A stretch of 49,123 nt of DNA from an uncultured Ruminococcus sp. (lineage in GTDB: Bacteria > Bacillota > Clostridia > Oscillospirales > Ruminococcaceae): positions 1 through 49,123 of the forward strand of contig CAMCRP010000020.1 in assembly GCA_945877315.1 (NCBI GenBank). Direction: 5' to 3'. The notes under the pieces were generated by a model, which ran no database searches, was not told where the DNA came from, and saw nothing but the letters and a program-made list of their open reading frames with translations. Positions 23,939-31,978 of the stretch are shown in pieces. The position numbers were made by a program, and so were the translations under genes. Each line of letters opens with the position of its first letter. Positions within the stretch are counted from its first letter, which is position 1.

Positions 23939-24157
23939 TCATGAACCTTCCGTAACTCCTCGGGGGACTATTCCGCCGCTTTCCAGAATAGCCGAGATAT
24001 TTTTTATGTCGCCCCACGCTTTTATGCTGTAACCGCAGCCGGAAGCAAGGTTTTTAGGCGTTCGGATAACGTCGCACTTTATTCCCGATGTGCGGAGAAG
24101 CGTCTGCGCTTTCATAGCATAGGTGATGGAAGCCAGCGCAATTATATAGAATTTCAT
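23939..24157 (-). CDS. DUF3343 small sulfur/selenium-carrier-like protein
   Basis: A 72-residue protein matching DUF3343, with an N-terminal beta strand (MKFYIIALASITYAM), the stretch CDVIRTPKNL and the conserved SGCGYSIKAW motif holding Cys45 in a Gly-rich turn. A thiol carrier role is a proposal from the family's gene neighbourhoods, not proven. The ATG at 24157 was chosen because AGAGGTG lies 6 nt upstream. A longer frame to 24235 lacks a site and adds residues unlike the family. It is directly followed by the cysteine desulfurase gene, whose product may load the cysteine. Confidence 0.8.
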   Translation of the reverse strand: MKFYIIALASITYAMKAQTLLRTSGIKCDVIRTPKNLASGCGYSIKAWGDIKNISAILESGGIVPRGVTEGS

Positions 24158-24265
24158 ATTGTCACCTCTTGCATAACGGTGCGTTTTAAACGGATAATCG
24201 ACAGAATTCGGGAATGAACCTTTGCAGTCTGTCACTATTATGTTATGCAGGAAGGCTAAATTTTG

Positions 24266-24463
24266 TTAAGGCTTTGCCGAGGGGAGATAGATGCCGTCAT
24301 ATGTGTCCGATAATGTAAGCTTATCTCCCGTAAATTCGCAGACAAGGCACTTGTTGACTAAGCAGTTTTCCTCGGGGACGGTATAAACCCCGGGAACGTT
24401 GTCGCCGTCAAAGTCAAAAAGTCCGTATTCGGCGGCATTTGCCTTGTCTGCGATCTCCTTTAT
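24266..24463 (-). pseudogene. Out-of-frame 3' extension of the lipoprotein gene (65 codons)
   Basis: Just past the lipoprotein stop (TAA 24462-24460) another phase stays open to TAA 24268-24266. It encodes GLFDFDGDNVPGVYTV, a near copy of GLFDFDGDGVPEVYKV in the N-terminal part of the same lipoprotein. Adding one base to the A5 run (24463-24467) would join the two frames as GKEKIKEIADKA. There is no start codon or ribosome site of its own. This indicates a one-base deletion, a sequence error or slippage at the homopolymer. Confidence 0.75.
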
Positions 24464-26025
24464 TTTTCCTTGCCGAGTGCGCCGATAAAGCCATTTTCGT
24501 CTGGAAATACCGCAATGCTCTCGTTTAATGCAGCCTGATATATGCCGAGCTGAGGGTCAATATATCCTGCATTATTTTCGGCATAGCTAATAGGAATCGC
24601 TTTATTATAATAAGAGGGGCTGAAAAAGTAAAGCTTATAGCGGTTATCATAAATTGTCATTTCGGAGTCGGAGTTTTCATCGGGTATCTGATAATTGATA
24701 GTAACATAGCCGTTTTGCCTTATAAATATATCTCCGATAATGCCGCCTTCCGATTCTATTTCGGAAAACGCTTCGGAAAAATCACCCAGAGTGTTAAGCT
24801 CTTCGGCGGTTATCAGTTTCCCGCCGTATTCCCGATATTCGCCCGATTTAAGGTCATGGAAAAACCAGTAGGGCTTCCATGTGTGAGAGCCTGCGGGAGA
24901 TGAGGAGTCGAAAGCGGATTGCTTTGCGGAAAGTGTACCTAACTGCGTTTCATCTCGTTCAAGCTGCATTCCGATACCCGAAAGCACCGATTCTGTGGGA
25001 TTTCCGTCCTTGACCTCAAAGACATAGCAGTTCTCTCCATTGCTAAACGGCTGCAAAATGCACAGACCGTCAATATCGTAGATTTGATATGCAAAGTATA
25101 TTTTGTCCGTTACAACGGTTATATTATCGCCGCATATAAAACGGAGTGTGTTTGGACTGTCGGAAAGCAGGAAAAACGATTCATAGCTGCCATTTCCGTC
25201 AAAATCTCTGTACATAAAGAAGTTTATATTTTCCGAAAGCTCCTTTGCCATGTTTAATGCAGAGATATAATCGTTGTACAGTTTTGCGGTGTCCTCGGGG
25301 TCGGTGCTGTCAATGTCGTAATTGCAGATTGAAACTTCGTTTGCTTCTCTTGCCTGAATTTCATCGGAATTTGCCGTAAGCATATCAAAACGCCATTGCT
25401 GATATGCGTCAATATATTCCGCAGAAGTCTTTTCCTCTTCGGCTATGTAATACATGTGGGACAGGGGATAAGAAGGAAATTCGCAAACAGCTTCATCGGT
25501 CAGGATAGTTTTGGTTTTATAAATACCGTTTTGGAGAGTGAGCTTCTGAATACTTTCCGTTCGCTGCAAATTGGAATGTTCACAATAGCTGTGGACATAA
25601 ACGCAGCCGTCCCCTCGGCTAAGCCTTGTAAATCCGTCCCTGCAATAGCCATCGAAGCTGCCCAGCTTTTCGCCGCTTTCAAGGCTGTAAATATCGCAGG
25701 GCATATTACCTTGATTTCCGTTATGATGTACTTTGTAAACCTCGGGAACGCCGTCGCCGTCAAAGTCGAAAAGTCCCGTGTAAGCATTGTCGAATAATTC
25801 GCTTATTCTGTGCTTTCCGCTGTCGGTCAGCAGACCGTTTTCATCGACATAAGAAGCATTATTTGCGGAATTATCAACAGAGGTCACAGCAGAAGCAGTC
25901 AGGCTTGTTTCCGTATCGACAGAGGTTGTTTCCAATTGCGTTGAAGCAGAATTATTTCCGCTGCATGAACATAGAAGCGCACAGGCAAGCAGCGGGAGCA
26001 TTGTTTTTGTTTTCAAACATTTCAC
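24460..26025 (-). CDS. Secreted lipoprotein with DxDGDG modules, C-terminus lost by frameshift
   Basis: The 521-residue product has a lipoprotein signal ending LLCSC (Cys21) and a Ser/Thr-rich linker to about 55. A module DENGLLTDSGKHRISELFDN is followed by FDFDGDGVPEVYKV at about 60-105. A further DFDGNGSYE motif (about 270) and YDIDG suggest repeated calcium-binding-like or propeller-type turns. No enzyme motif is seen. The end (FPDENGFIGALGKEK, then stop) begins a second copy of the DENG module that continues in another phase downstream. The repaired protein would be about 586 residues. ATG 26025 has a GGGGTG site. Function unknown; an extracellular binding role is the cautious reading. 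Confidence 0.75.
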   Translation of the reverse strand: MKCLKTKTMLPLLACALLCSCSGNNSASTQLETTSVDTETSLTASAVTSVDNSANNASYVDENGLLTDSGKHRISELFDNAYTGLFDFDGDGVPEVYKVHHNGNQGNMPCDIYSLESGEKLGSFDGYCRDGFTRLSRGDGCVYVHSYCEHSNLQRTESIQKLTLQNGIYKTKTILTDEAVCEFPSYPLSHMYYIAEEEKTSAEYIDAYQQWRFDMLTANSDEIQAREANEVSICNYDIDSTDPEDTAKLYNDYISALNMAKELSENINFFMYRDFDGNGSYESFFLLSDSPNTLRFICGDNITVVTDKIYFAYQIYDIDGLCILQPFSNGENCYVFEVKDGNPTESVLSGIGMQLERDETQLGTLSAKQSAFDSSSPAGSHTWKPYWFFHDLKSGEYREYGGKLITAEELNTLGDFSEAFSEIESEGGIIGDIFIRQNGYVTINYQIPDENSDSEMTIYDNRYKLYFFSPSYYNKAIPISYAENNAGYIDPQLGIYQAALNESIAVFPDENGFIGALGKEK

Positions 26026-26137
26026 CCCATTTTAGTATTCGTTGATATAATTATAGCACAGTTTTTTCGGCGTTTCAATGATTGTTCCAAACTGTAACGC
26101 TTTTTAACCGATATGTAAATTTTGTCGGGAATAAAAA

Positions 26138-26168
26138 GAGCCTTCGCCGCAAAAAACAGCGAAGACCC
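26138..26168 (-). terminator. Terminator after the HDOD-protein gene
   Basis: On the minus strand a 10-bp stem (26168-26159 with 26147-26138, two G-U pairs) with an 11-nt loop is followed by TTTTT (26137-26133). Confidence 0.75.
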
Positions 26169-26185
26169 TATAATTTCTGTAAATC

Positions 26186-27427
26186 TTATTCGTCATCAAC
26201 CGCATTGGGATTAGCCTGCATAAGACCGTTCCAGGTGGTGTTGACAAACTCCACACATTCAAAATATTTCTGTGTGATGATATTCAGAGGAATGTCAAGC
26301 TCGGCGGCACTGGCGGACATTTTCTTCCAATCCGCTTTTTCGTAGGAGAGGATAACGTCGTAGAGCAGACCGCTTCTGCCTTCGTGTTTCAGAAGAGCGT
26401 CCTTGATCTCCTGCGCAATGGGAAGCTCCTTTAGTGCGTCTTCAAGGGGGATACCCATAAGCTTTCCGAGAGTGGAGAACATACCCATAAGATACGCTTC
26501 CGAACGGGAAATGGTCATATCCGACGCATATTCAACAAGCTCGCCCGCAAAATTTGCTCTCAGGAAGGATGTCTTGATAAGCTCATCGGGCATAGAACCA
26601 TCGTCCTGCTTAAAGCTAAGCAGATATATCCACTGCTTCAGCTGTCCTAGGCCGAGAACAACAAGTGCTTGCTTAACGGATTTTGCACGGTTTTTCAGAG
26701 CAAAATAAGCGGAATTTACAAGTCGGAGCAGGGAGAAGGTCAGGGTAACATCACGGGAGATGATCTCCTCGATCTCGTCAATATCGGGCTCGTCCTTGGT
26801 GATAGCCACCATCAGCATAAAGAAGTTGCCCTGCATATGATTCATCTTGCGGACAGTTGAAGGCATTTTTTCCGCAACATAAGCACCCTGGAAATACTTG
26901 CAGCCGTAAGCAACAGCCTTGTCGTAAGCTTCCTGAGTATCAACATTATAAGCAATAATTGTTTTGTTGAAAGAATTGCCTATTTTAACGATATTTTCTA
27001 CCGAAGTGTTGGTCGGGTCGGCAAAGTTTACCTTTATGTAATCCACAATATCCAGAACGCCGAAAAATCTCGGAGCAAATTCGAAGTCCACAACGGCTAT
27101 CTTATATCCCTTTGCCTTATATTTCATAATAAGGGCATGAGCCAGGGGATTGACGATAAGAGCGTCCTCAATCTGGATAACAAGCTTCTGTGTGGAGAAA
27201 ATTTTCGGTACATTCTTCACCAGCAGATTTCTTGTAAATGTAAGAAACGCTGTTTTATTATCAAGTATCTTTCCGCTGTCCATTGAGGACAGAAAGCTTT
27301 CAATGGCATTAGCAGCGTTAGCATCAGATTGGTCGGCATTTGAAAGCTCCTCCTGATACAGTATCTCGTAGCCTATAGATTTCTGTTCGGCATCAAGGAT
27401 AGGCTGCCGCACGATATAGGATTCCAT
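26186..27427 (-). CDS. EAL-like/HDOD signalling protein (YuxH type)
   Basis: A 413-residue two-domain protein. Residues 1 to about 200 resemble an EAL domain (YIVRQPILDAEQKSIGYEIL, IQIEDALI, VDFEFAPRFFGVLDIVDYIKV), but the EAL triad and several metal-binding acids are replaced, so c-di-GMP hydrolysis is unlikely. Residues about 205-400 form a HDOD domain (ISRDVTLTFSLLRLVNSAYF, ALVVLGLGQLKQWI). YuxH-type proteins are thought to pass regulatory signals, often in motility or stress control. The ATG at 27427 has AAGGAGAG 7 nt before it. An earlier in-frame ATG at 27499 lies in the promoter region and was rejected. Confidence 0.88.
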   Translation of the reverse strand: MESYIVRQPILDAEQKSIGYEILYQEELSNADQSDANAANAIESFLSSMDSGKILDNKTAFLTFTRNLLVKNVPKIFSTQKLVIQIEDALIVNPLAHALIMKYKAKGYKIAVVDFEFAPRFFGVLDIVDYIKVNFADPTNTSVENIVKIGNSFNKTIIAYNVDTQEAYDKAVAYGCKYFQGAYVAEKMPSTVRKMNHMQGNFFMLMVAITKDEPDIDEIEEIISRDVTLTFSLLRLVNSAYFALKNRAKSVKQALVVLGLGQLKQWIYLLSFKQDDGSMPDELIKTSFLRANFAGELVEYASDMTISRSEAYLMGMFSTLGKLMGIPLEDALKELPIAQEIKDALLKHEGRSGLLYDVILSYEKADWKKMSASAAELDIPLNIITQKYFECVEFVNTTWNGLMQANPNAVDDE

Positions 27428-27487
27428 ATTATCTCTCCTTTTCGGAAGATTTCGCCGTTTTATGGCGATAGTCCTGCATTTAATATT

Positions 27488-27496
27488 ATTATAGCA
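27488..27496 (-). promoter_or_regulatory. Extended -10 promoter of the HDOD-protein gene
   Basis: TGC plus TATAAT on the minus strand (27496-27488), about 60 bp before the ATG. The leader contains a small hairpin, TCGCC/GGCGA (27452-27456 and 27464-27468), just upstream of the ribosome site. Confidence 0.5.
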
Positions 27497-27576
27497 CACA
27501 GAGCTCGAAAATATGTTAATAAATTGTGTATTTTGCGATTTTTGTAAAAAAAATATTCGCAGACAAGAGCCGCTGT

Positions 27577-28215
27577 TCAGATCAGCTCCTCAAAATCGTT
27601 GATAAACAGGTCGGAGATCTGCATAATTCTCGGCATATCCGATACGGACGCCTTATCGTAAACGCCAACGGTAAACGCCCTCGAATTCTTTGCCCCGATA
27701 ACGCCGTTCAGCGTGTCCTCAAAAACGGCACACTCGGTTATAGGGACGCCCATCTGTGCAGCCGCCAGCAGATAAATATCGGGAAAGCCTTTTCCACGGG
27801 GGACATCATCAACGGTACAGAATACATCGAACATACCATATATCCCATGATGAAGCAGCACAGGCTCGTAAAGCTCCTTCGGTGAGGCGGTGGCAAGGGC
27901 AATACGTTTTCCCATAGCTTTCAGCTTTGAGATGTACTCCTTTGCGCCGTTTTTCAGCATTACGGTATAGCGGTATTCCCGAACGGCACGGCGGTTAAAA
28001 TCCTCCATAAGCTCGCTGACCGTTGTTTCTATGCCAAGGCGGATAAATTCCTCGGCACATTCCTCATAGGTAAGGGAGGCGTATCTTTTCAGGTCGGTTT
28101 CCGACGGGGAAATTCCGTGCTCTCTCAGATAATCCTCGTCTATCTTCTCCCATATGGGGTTTGAGTCGGCAACAGTTCCGTCAAGGTCGAAAATGGCGGC
28201 TTTAAAATCTATCAT
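27577..28215 (-). CDS. HAD-superfamily phosphatase (beta-phosphoglucomutase-like)
   Basis: A 212-residue HAD hydrolase with the nucleophile motif FDLDGTVADS (Asp10 and Asp12), the Thr/Ser motif LATASP (about 105-110), a Lys in RGKGFPDIYLLAA and the acidic motif AVFEDTLNG (about 163-171). The helical cap between about 18 and 85 is of the type found in beta-phosphoglucomutase and phosphoglycolate phosphatase. The physiological substrate cannot be told. It starts 14 nt after the NYN-domain gene, so the two are cotranscribed. RBS GGAGTG lies about 10 nt before the ATG. Confidence 0.87.
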   Translation of the reverse strand: MIDFKAAIFDLDGTVADSNPIWEKIDEDYLREHGISPSETDLKRYASLTYEECAEEFIRLGIETTVSELMEDFNRRAVREYRYTVMLKNGAKEYISKLKAMGKRIALATASPKELYEPVLLHHGIYGMFDVFCTVDDVPRGKGFPDIYLLAAAQMGVPITECAVFEDTLNGVIGAKNSRAFTVGVYDKASVSDMPRIMQISDLFINDFEELI

Positions 28216-28229
28216 CGGAGAATCACTCC

Positions 28230-28964
28230 TTATTTTTTCTTGATATAGATATATTTGACTCCGCCCTTTGCGCCCGGGATAGAGCTTATATCAAAGGCGT
28301 TCAGCGAGTCAACGAAGGGAGTGAGCTTGCTGTATCCGTAGTTTCTTACATCAAAGCTGGGGCACCGCTTAATAAGGATATTTCCAACTTCGCTGAGCAG
28401 TGCCCAGCCGTCCTCGTCGGAAACCTCATCAAGAATGGTGAAGATCGCCTTTTTGACGGCATCGGGGGGCATAAAATCGGAAACGTGTTCAATGCTTTCA
28501 CCCTGACTCTTCTTTTCCTTGTCAAGGCTGCCCGAAATTACCTCCAGATATTTGAAGCGGTTGCAGGCGTTTACAAAGGGTTGGGGAGTTTTCCGTTCGC
28601 CCATTCCAATGACATACATTCCCGACTCACGAAGGCGGGAAGCAAGCCTTGTGAAATCGCTGTCGCTGGAAACTATGCAGAAGCCCTCCACATTCCCCGA
28701 ATAGAGAATGTCCATAGCGTCGATTATCATAGCGGAGTCGGTGGCGTTTTTGCCTATGGTATAGCTGTACTGCTGAATGGGGGTGATGGAATGGTTCAGC
28801 AGGACATTTTTCCAGGAGGCAAGTGCAGGCTTTGTCCAGTCGCCGTAAATTCGCTTGTAGGTGACTATGCCTTCATTGGCAAGCTCGTCCATAATGTTTT
28901 TGATATATCTGTCGGAAACATTGTCTGCGTCAATAAGCACGGCAAATCTTTTATCGTTGTTCAT
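28230..28964 (-). CDS. NYN-domain (LabA/DUF88) protein with OST-HTH/LOTUS domain
   Basis: A 244-residue protein. Residues 1 to about 145 are a NYN domain of the LabA/DUF88 type: FAVLIDADNV near the N-terminus, NATDSAMIIDAMDIL at about 73-87 and FCIVSSDSDFTRLASRLRES at about 94-113. The conserved acidic residues for Mg-dependent RNA cleavage are present. Residues about 165-244 match an OST-HTH/LOTUS domain (SDEDGWALLSEVGNIL, FDVRNYGYSKLTPFVDSL), which binds RNA, often G-rich or structured. The combination resembles eukaryotic Limkain/MARF1 proteins and bacterial relatives of unknown targets. It precedes the HAD phosphatase in one transcript. The ATG has a GAGG site. Confidence 0.87.
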   Translation of the reverse strand: MNNDKRFAVLIDADNVSDRYIKNIMDELANEGIVTYKRIYGDWTKPALASWKNVLLNHSITPIQQYSYTIGKNATDSAMIIDAMDILYSGNVEGFCIVSSDSDFTRLASRLRESGMYVIGMGERKTPQPFVNACNRFKYLEVISGSLDKEKKSQGESIEHVSDFMPPDAVKKAIFTILDEVSDEDGWALLSEVGNILIKRCPSFDVRNYGYSKLTPFVDSLNAFDISSIPGAKGGVKYIYIKKK

Positions 28965-29079
28965 AAATACCTCAATTCTGACGTCGTTTTGTAATGAAGC
29001 TTTTTTAATATAATACTACATAATGTGAAAATTTTCCATTGCCAAAAGCAACAATAATTCTTGTCGAAACTATACAATT

Positions 29080-29475
29080 TTACGGTTTCGGGGCGATCTC
29101 CGAATACTGCTTTGAACAGCTGCTGCATGCCCAATAGCCCTCTGCGGCAAGCTCCGACGCAGTTTTATCGGCGATAACAAGCAGATTTTCCTCGGAGATG
29201 CTTTTTGCCCTCGAACATTCGGAGTCGGCGTGAAAGCACTTACTGTTTTTGTTTATTACAGCGGATATTATCTCGTCGGAGGCTGCGGAAGGCTCCGTTT
29301 CCGATAGTTTTTCGGAATTTTCCAAAGCCGATGTTACGGAGGACGGCATCTCAATGACCTCATAAAGCGTTTCCGAAGCGGGATAAACGGCAGCTTCAAC
29401 AGCGGAGCGTTCGTCATATCTGTCCTGATAAACAGTAATAGCGGTGACCGCCGCAACGCTGCAAATTCCCGTCAA
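29080..29475 (-). CDS. Small membrane-anchored protein with C-terminal Cys/His motif
   Basis: A short protein with a hydrophobic N-terminus (ICSVAAVTAITVY), an acidic Ser-rich middle and the ending CFHADSECSRAKSI followed by GYWACSSCSKQY. That ending matches a small Cys-rich domain known at the C-terminus of secreted nucleases and other exported proteins, probably a zinc site. The start is uncertain. TTG 29475 (used here) has a poor site. ATT 29505 has AGGAG at 5 nt spacing and adds IIDKKVLAPV, giving a proper Lys-then-hydrophobic anchor. ATG 29510 would need one extra base in the A5 run (29492-29496). It follows ispF directly. The 115 bp beyond its stop, up to the divergent start at 28964, show no clear element. 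Confidence 0.6.
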   Translation of the reverse strand: MTGICSVAAVTAITVYQDRYDERSAVEAAVYPASETLYEVIEMPSSVTSALENSEKLSETEPSAASDEIISAVINKNSKCFHADSECSRAKSISEENLLVIADKTASELAAEGYWACSSCSKQYSEIAPKP

Positions 29476-29513
29476 TACGGGAGCAAGAACCTTTTTGTCG
29501 ATAATATCATCTC

Positions 29514-29996
29514 CTACTCGGATATCATAATGCAGACTGCGTGAACGGCAATTCCGCTGCCGTCGCCCGTGAAGCCCAGACCTTCCTCGGTAGTCGCCTT
29601 TACGCTGACAGAGCCTATTTCCGCAGAAAAAATTTCGGCAATATTTTTCCGCATATCCTCAATATAGGGTGCAAGCTTTGGTTTCTGACAGAGAATGGTG
29701 CAGTCGGCATTTCCAAGCTTATAGCCTGCATTTTCAGCCATATCTGCGACCGCTTTGAGCAGCTTTCGGCTGTCGGCATTTTTATATGCGGGATCATTGT
29801 CGGGGAAATGCTTTCCGATATCGCCCATAGCCAGTGCACCGAGAACGGCGTCTGCAAGAGCGTGAAGCAGAACGTCTGCATCGGAATGTCCCAGAAGTCC
29901 CAGCTCATAGGGGATATGAACGCCGCCGAGAATAAGCTTTCTTTCGGGAACAAGTCTGTGAACGTCATAGCCGTGACCGATACGAATATTGTTCAT
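29514..29996 (-). CDS. ispF: 2-C-methyl-D-erythritol 2,4-cyclodiphosphate synthase
   Basis: A 160-residue MEP-pathway enzyme that cyclises CDP-methylerythritol 2-phosphate with release of CMP. Zinc and substrate motifs are visible: [11 protein letters not shown] (Asp and His ligands, residues about 5-14), [15 protein letters not shown] (about 36-50, third ligand) and [14 protein letters not shown] near the C-terminus. Length and start agree with the family. Its ATG overlaps the stop of ispD (ATGA), and ispD comes first in the same transcript, so successive steps of isoprenoid synthesis are coupled. Confidence 0.96.
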   Translation of the reverse strand: MNNIRIGHGYDVHRLVPERKLILGGVHIPYELGLLGHSDADVLLHALADAVLGALAMGDIGKHFPDNDPAYKNADSRKLLKAVADMAENAGYKLGNADCTILCQKPKLAPYIEDMRKNIAEIFSAEIGSVSVKATTEEGLGFTGDGSGIAVHAVCIMISE

Positions 29997-30682
29997 ATGC
30001 TGCCTTCCTTTGCCGAGAGTATTGCTTCTGCAATTGCCAGATCTTCGGGGGTAGTGATCTTAATGTTTGCGTAATCCGAACGGGTGAGATTTACCTTAAC
30101 GCCAACTGCTTCAACAAGCTGACAGTCATCGGTGAAATCAAGACCGTGTTCGTTTGCAAAATTAACTCCTGCGTAATACTCCTTTTTGCGGAAGATCTGC
30201 GGTGTCTGGATAATAAAAAGATGTGAACGGTCGGGGGTGTCGGTTATCATATCTCCGCTGACCGTTTTAAGCGTGTCCTTCACGGGAACACCGGGTACAG
30301 ACGCACCGAAAATAGAAGCGTCCTTAATGCACTGTGATATCATTTTCGGGTCGGCAAGGGGACGTGCGCCGTCGTGAACTGCAATAAGCTGTGTTTCCTT
30401 AGATGTGTATTTCAGCGCATTTATAACCGACTGCTGACGGGTATCGCCGCCTTCTGCACAGCCAACAAACTTTGTTATGCCAAACTGCTCTGCATATCCC
30501 GAAAAAATCTGGAAATCCTCTTTGCGGGCGGAAACGATTATCTCCGTTATTTCGTCACAGCTTTGGAGCAGCTGCATTGACCTTGCCAGCACGGGAATAC
30601 CGCCCAGCAAAGCCGTCTGCTTGTTGATACCGTTCATTCTGGAGGCAGAGCCTGCCGCCGCAATTATGGCTGAAACCGTCAT
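29993..30682 (-). CDS. ispD: 2-C-methyl-D-erythritol 4-phosphate cytidylyltransferase
   Basis: A 229-residue nucleotidyltransferase that forms CDP-methylerythritol in the MEP pathway. It has the glycine-rich CTP loop ([14 protein letters not shown]) with a downstream Lys (NKQ), [12 protein letters not shown] (about 104-115) and the motif [11 protein letters not shown] (about 190-200). The ATG directly follows the TAA of pheA, with GGAG inside the end of that gene. The 4-nt overlap with ispF shows a tight operon. Confidence 0.95.
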   Translation of the reverse strand: MTVSAIIAAAGSASRMNGINKQTALLGGIPVLARSMQLLQSCDEITEIIVSARKEDFQIFSGYAEQFGITKFVGCAEGGDTRQQSVINALKYTSKETQLIAVHDGARPLADPKMISQCIKDASIFGASVPGVPVKDTLKTVSGDMITDTPDRSHLFIIQTPQIFRKKEYYAGVNFANEHGLDFTDDCQLVEAVGVKVNLTRSDYANIKITTPEDLAIAEAILSAKEGSI

Positions 30683-31798
30683 TTACATTATCTCCTTGAA
30701 ATTTCCCATATATTTGAAGAAGGAAAGCTCCCTTTGAAGCTCCCTTAACAGAGAAGCGGTCTTGACATTATCGTAATTTCCGTAAAAATCCAGATAGAAA
30801 ACGGCTTCAAAATCCTTTCCTGCAATGAGTTTGCTTTCAATTCTGCGGAGATTAAGTCCGTTGACGTAAAATCTCGAAAGCAGGCGGTAAAGGGAACCCT
30901 TGACATGGGGAATACTGAGGGAAACGGAAATTGTGTCCGCATCGTCGGAAACCATAAATTTTTTTGAAATGCAGATAAATCTTGTGGAATTTCTTCCCGC
31001 ATTGGCAATGTCCGATCTGAGAATTTTCAGACCGTTCAGCTTTGCGCAGTCCTCTGAGCAGATACATGCTATCTTGTCGGGACTGTTCTTTACAAGCTCT
31101 GCGGAAAGTGCGGTATTTGCGTATTCGTGAGTGGTCAGACCGCTTTCTCGGAGAAATTCCGAGCACTGGTGCAGTGCCTGTTCATGGGAATAAACTGCGG
31201 TTATTTCCGAAAAATCGGTGTCCTGCTTGGCGGCAAGGCAGTGGGATATGCTTACACGTATCATGGAGGTTATGTAAAAATCGAATTTGCCCATAAGATC
31301 GTAGGTTTCATCGACTGTGCCTGCGGTGGAATTCTGTATGGGAAGTATGCCGAAGTCCGTTTCGCCGTTTTCGACAGCCTTGCAGACCTCGGAAAATTCA
31401 CGGTAGAATTTTATCTCCTGATCGGGAAACAGCTTTCTGCATGCCTTTTCGGAATATGAGCCCACAGTCCCGGGAACTGCGATAAGCTTCGCATTTTCGG
31501 GGATAAATCTTTCGGGTACGGGAAATTCTGCGGTTTTGGCAAGCTCTATCTGCTGTAAGCTTTTGCTGATGTCCATAATGTTCGCAAACAGCACCTCTGA
31601 GCCGTCCTTAATGTTATCGGGGGACATTTCCCTGATTCGCTCAATGACCTGCGCTTCGCGTCCTCCCTGCATAACGGGGAGAGAGTGCGTTCTTTTGTAG
31701 TCTGCTACCTGTCTGCATACGTCCATTCTTTTGAGAAACAGTTTGAGTATGTCCTCGTCAATGCTGTCGATTTCGTTTCTGAGATCTGTTAAATCCAT
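30683..31798 (-). CDS. pheA: Chorismate mutase / prephenate dehydratase (P-protein)
   Basis: A bifunctional enzyme of phenylalanine synthesis, 371 residues. Domain order: AroQ-type chorismate mutase (1 to about 90, MDLTDLRNEIDSIDEDILKL), prephenate dehydratase (about 105-285, with GTVGSYSEKA and GILPIQNSTAGTVDETYDL) and a C-terminal ACT domain (about 290-365, RIESKL) that in relatives binds phenylalanine for feedback inhibition. I use ATG 31798, because AAAGG precedes it and it gives the usual mutase start. An ATG at 31837 would add 13 foreign residues and has no site. It leads the pheA-ispD-ispF transcript. Confidence 0.94.
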   Translation of the reverse strand: MDLTDLRNEIDSIDEDILKLFLKRMDVCRQVADYKRTHSLPVMQGGREAQVIERIREMSPDNIKDGSEVLFANIMDISKSLQQIELAKTAEFPVPERFIPENAKLIAVPGTVGSYSEKACRKLFPDQEIKFYREFSEVCKAVENGETDFGILPIQNSTAGTVDETYDLMGKFDFYITSMIRVSISHCLAAKQDTDFSEITAVYSHEQALHQCSEFLRESGLTTHEYANTALSAELVKNSPDKIACICSEDCAKLNGLKILRSDIANAGRNSTRFICISKKFMVSDDADTISVSLSIPHVKGSLYRLLSRFYVNGLNLRRIESKLIAGKDFEAVFYLDFYGNYDNVKTASLLRELQRELSFFKYMGNFKEIM

Positions 31799-31842
31799 TA
31801 TTTTCAAGCCTTTCATCATTTTTGCAAAATATTTCATAGTAT

Positions 31843-31871
31843 ATTATAACTGATTTTGCTGTGAATTACAA
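31843..31871 (-). promoter_or_regulatory. Promoter of pheA-ispD-ispF
   Basis: On the minus strand TTGTAA (31871-31866), 17 bp and TATAAT (31848-31843), about 45 bp before the pheA start. No T-box or attenuator structure was noticed in the short leader. Confidence 0.65.
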
Positions 31872-31909
31872 GAACTTTTGAGAAATTTCTCTAACTTTAA
31901 ATAAAATTC

Positions 31910-31938
31910 TTGCTTAATTTATCGTTTTGTGGTATAAT
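31910..31938 (+). promoter_or_regulatory. Promoter of the ruv-glmM operon
   Basis: TTGCTT (31910-31915), 17 bp and TATAAT (31933-31938) with an upstream TG (extended -10), about 40 bp before ruvC. No LexA box was recognised. Confidence 0.7.
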
Positions 31939-31978
31939 AAACTTCTAAGGGCATTTTTGAATATGACGAGGGAACGGA

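Noticed and set aside
31799-31837. Earlier start (31837) for pheA
   Set aside because: It lies just behind the predicted -10 and has no ribosome site. ATG 31798 gives the chorismate mutase start.
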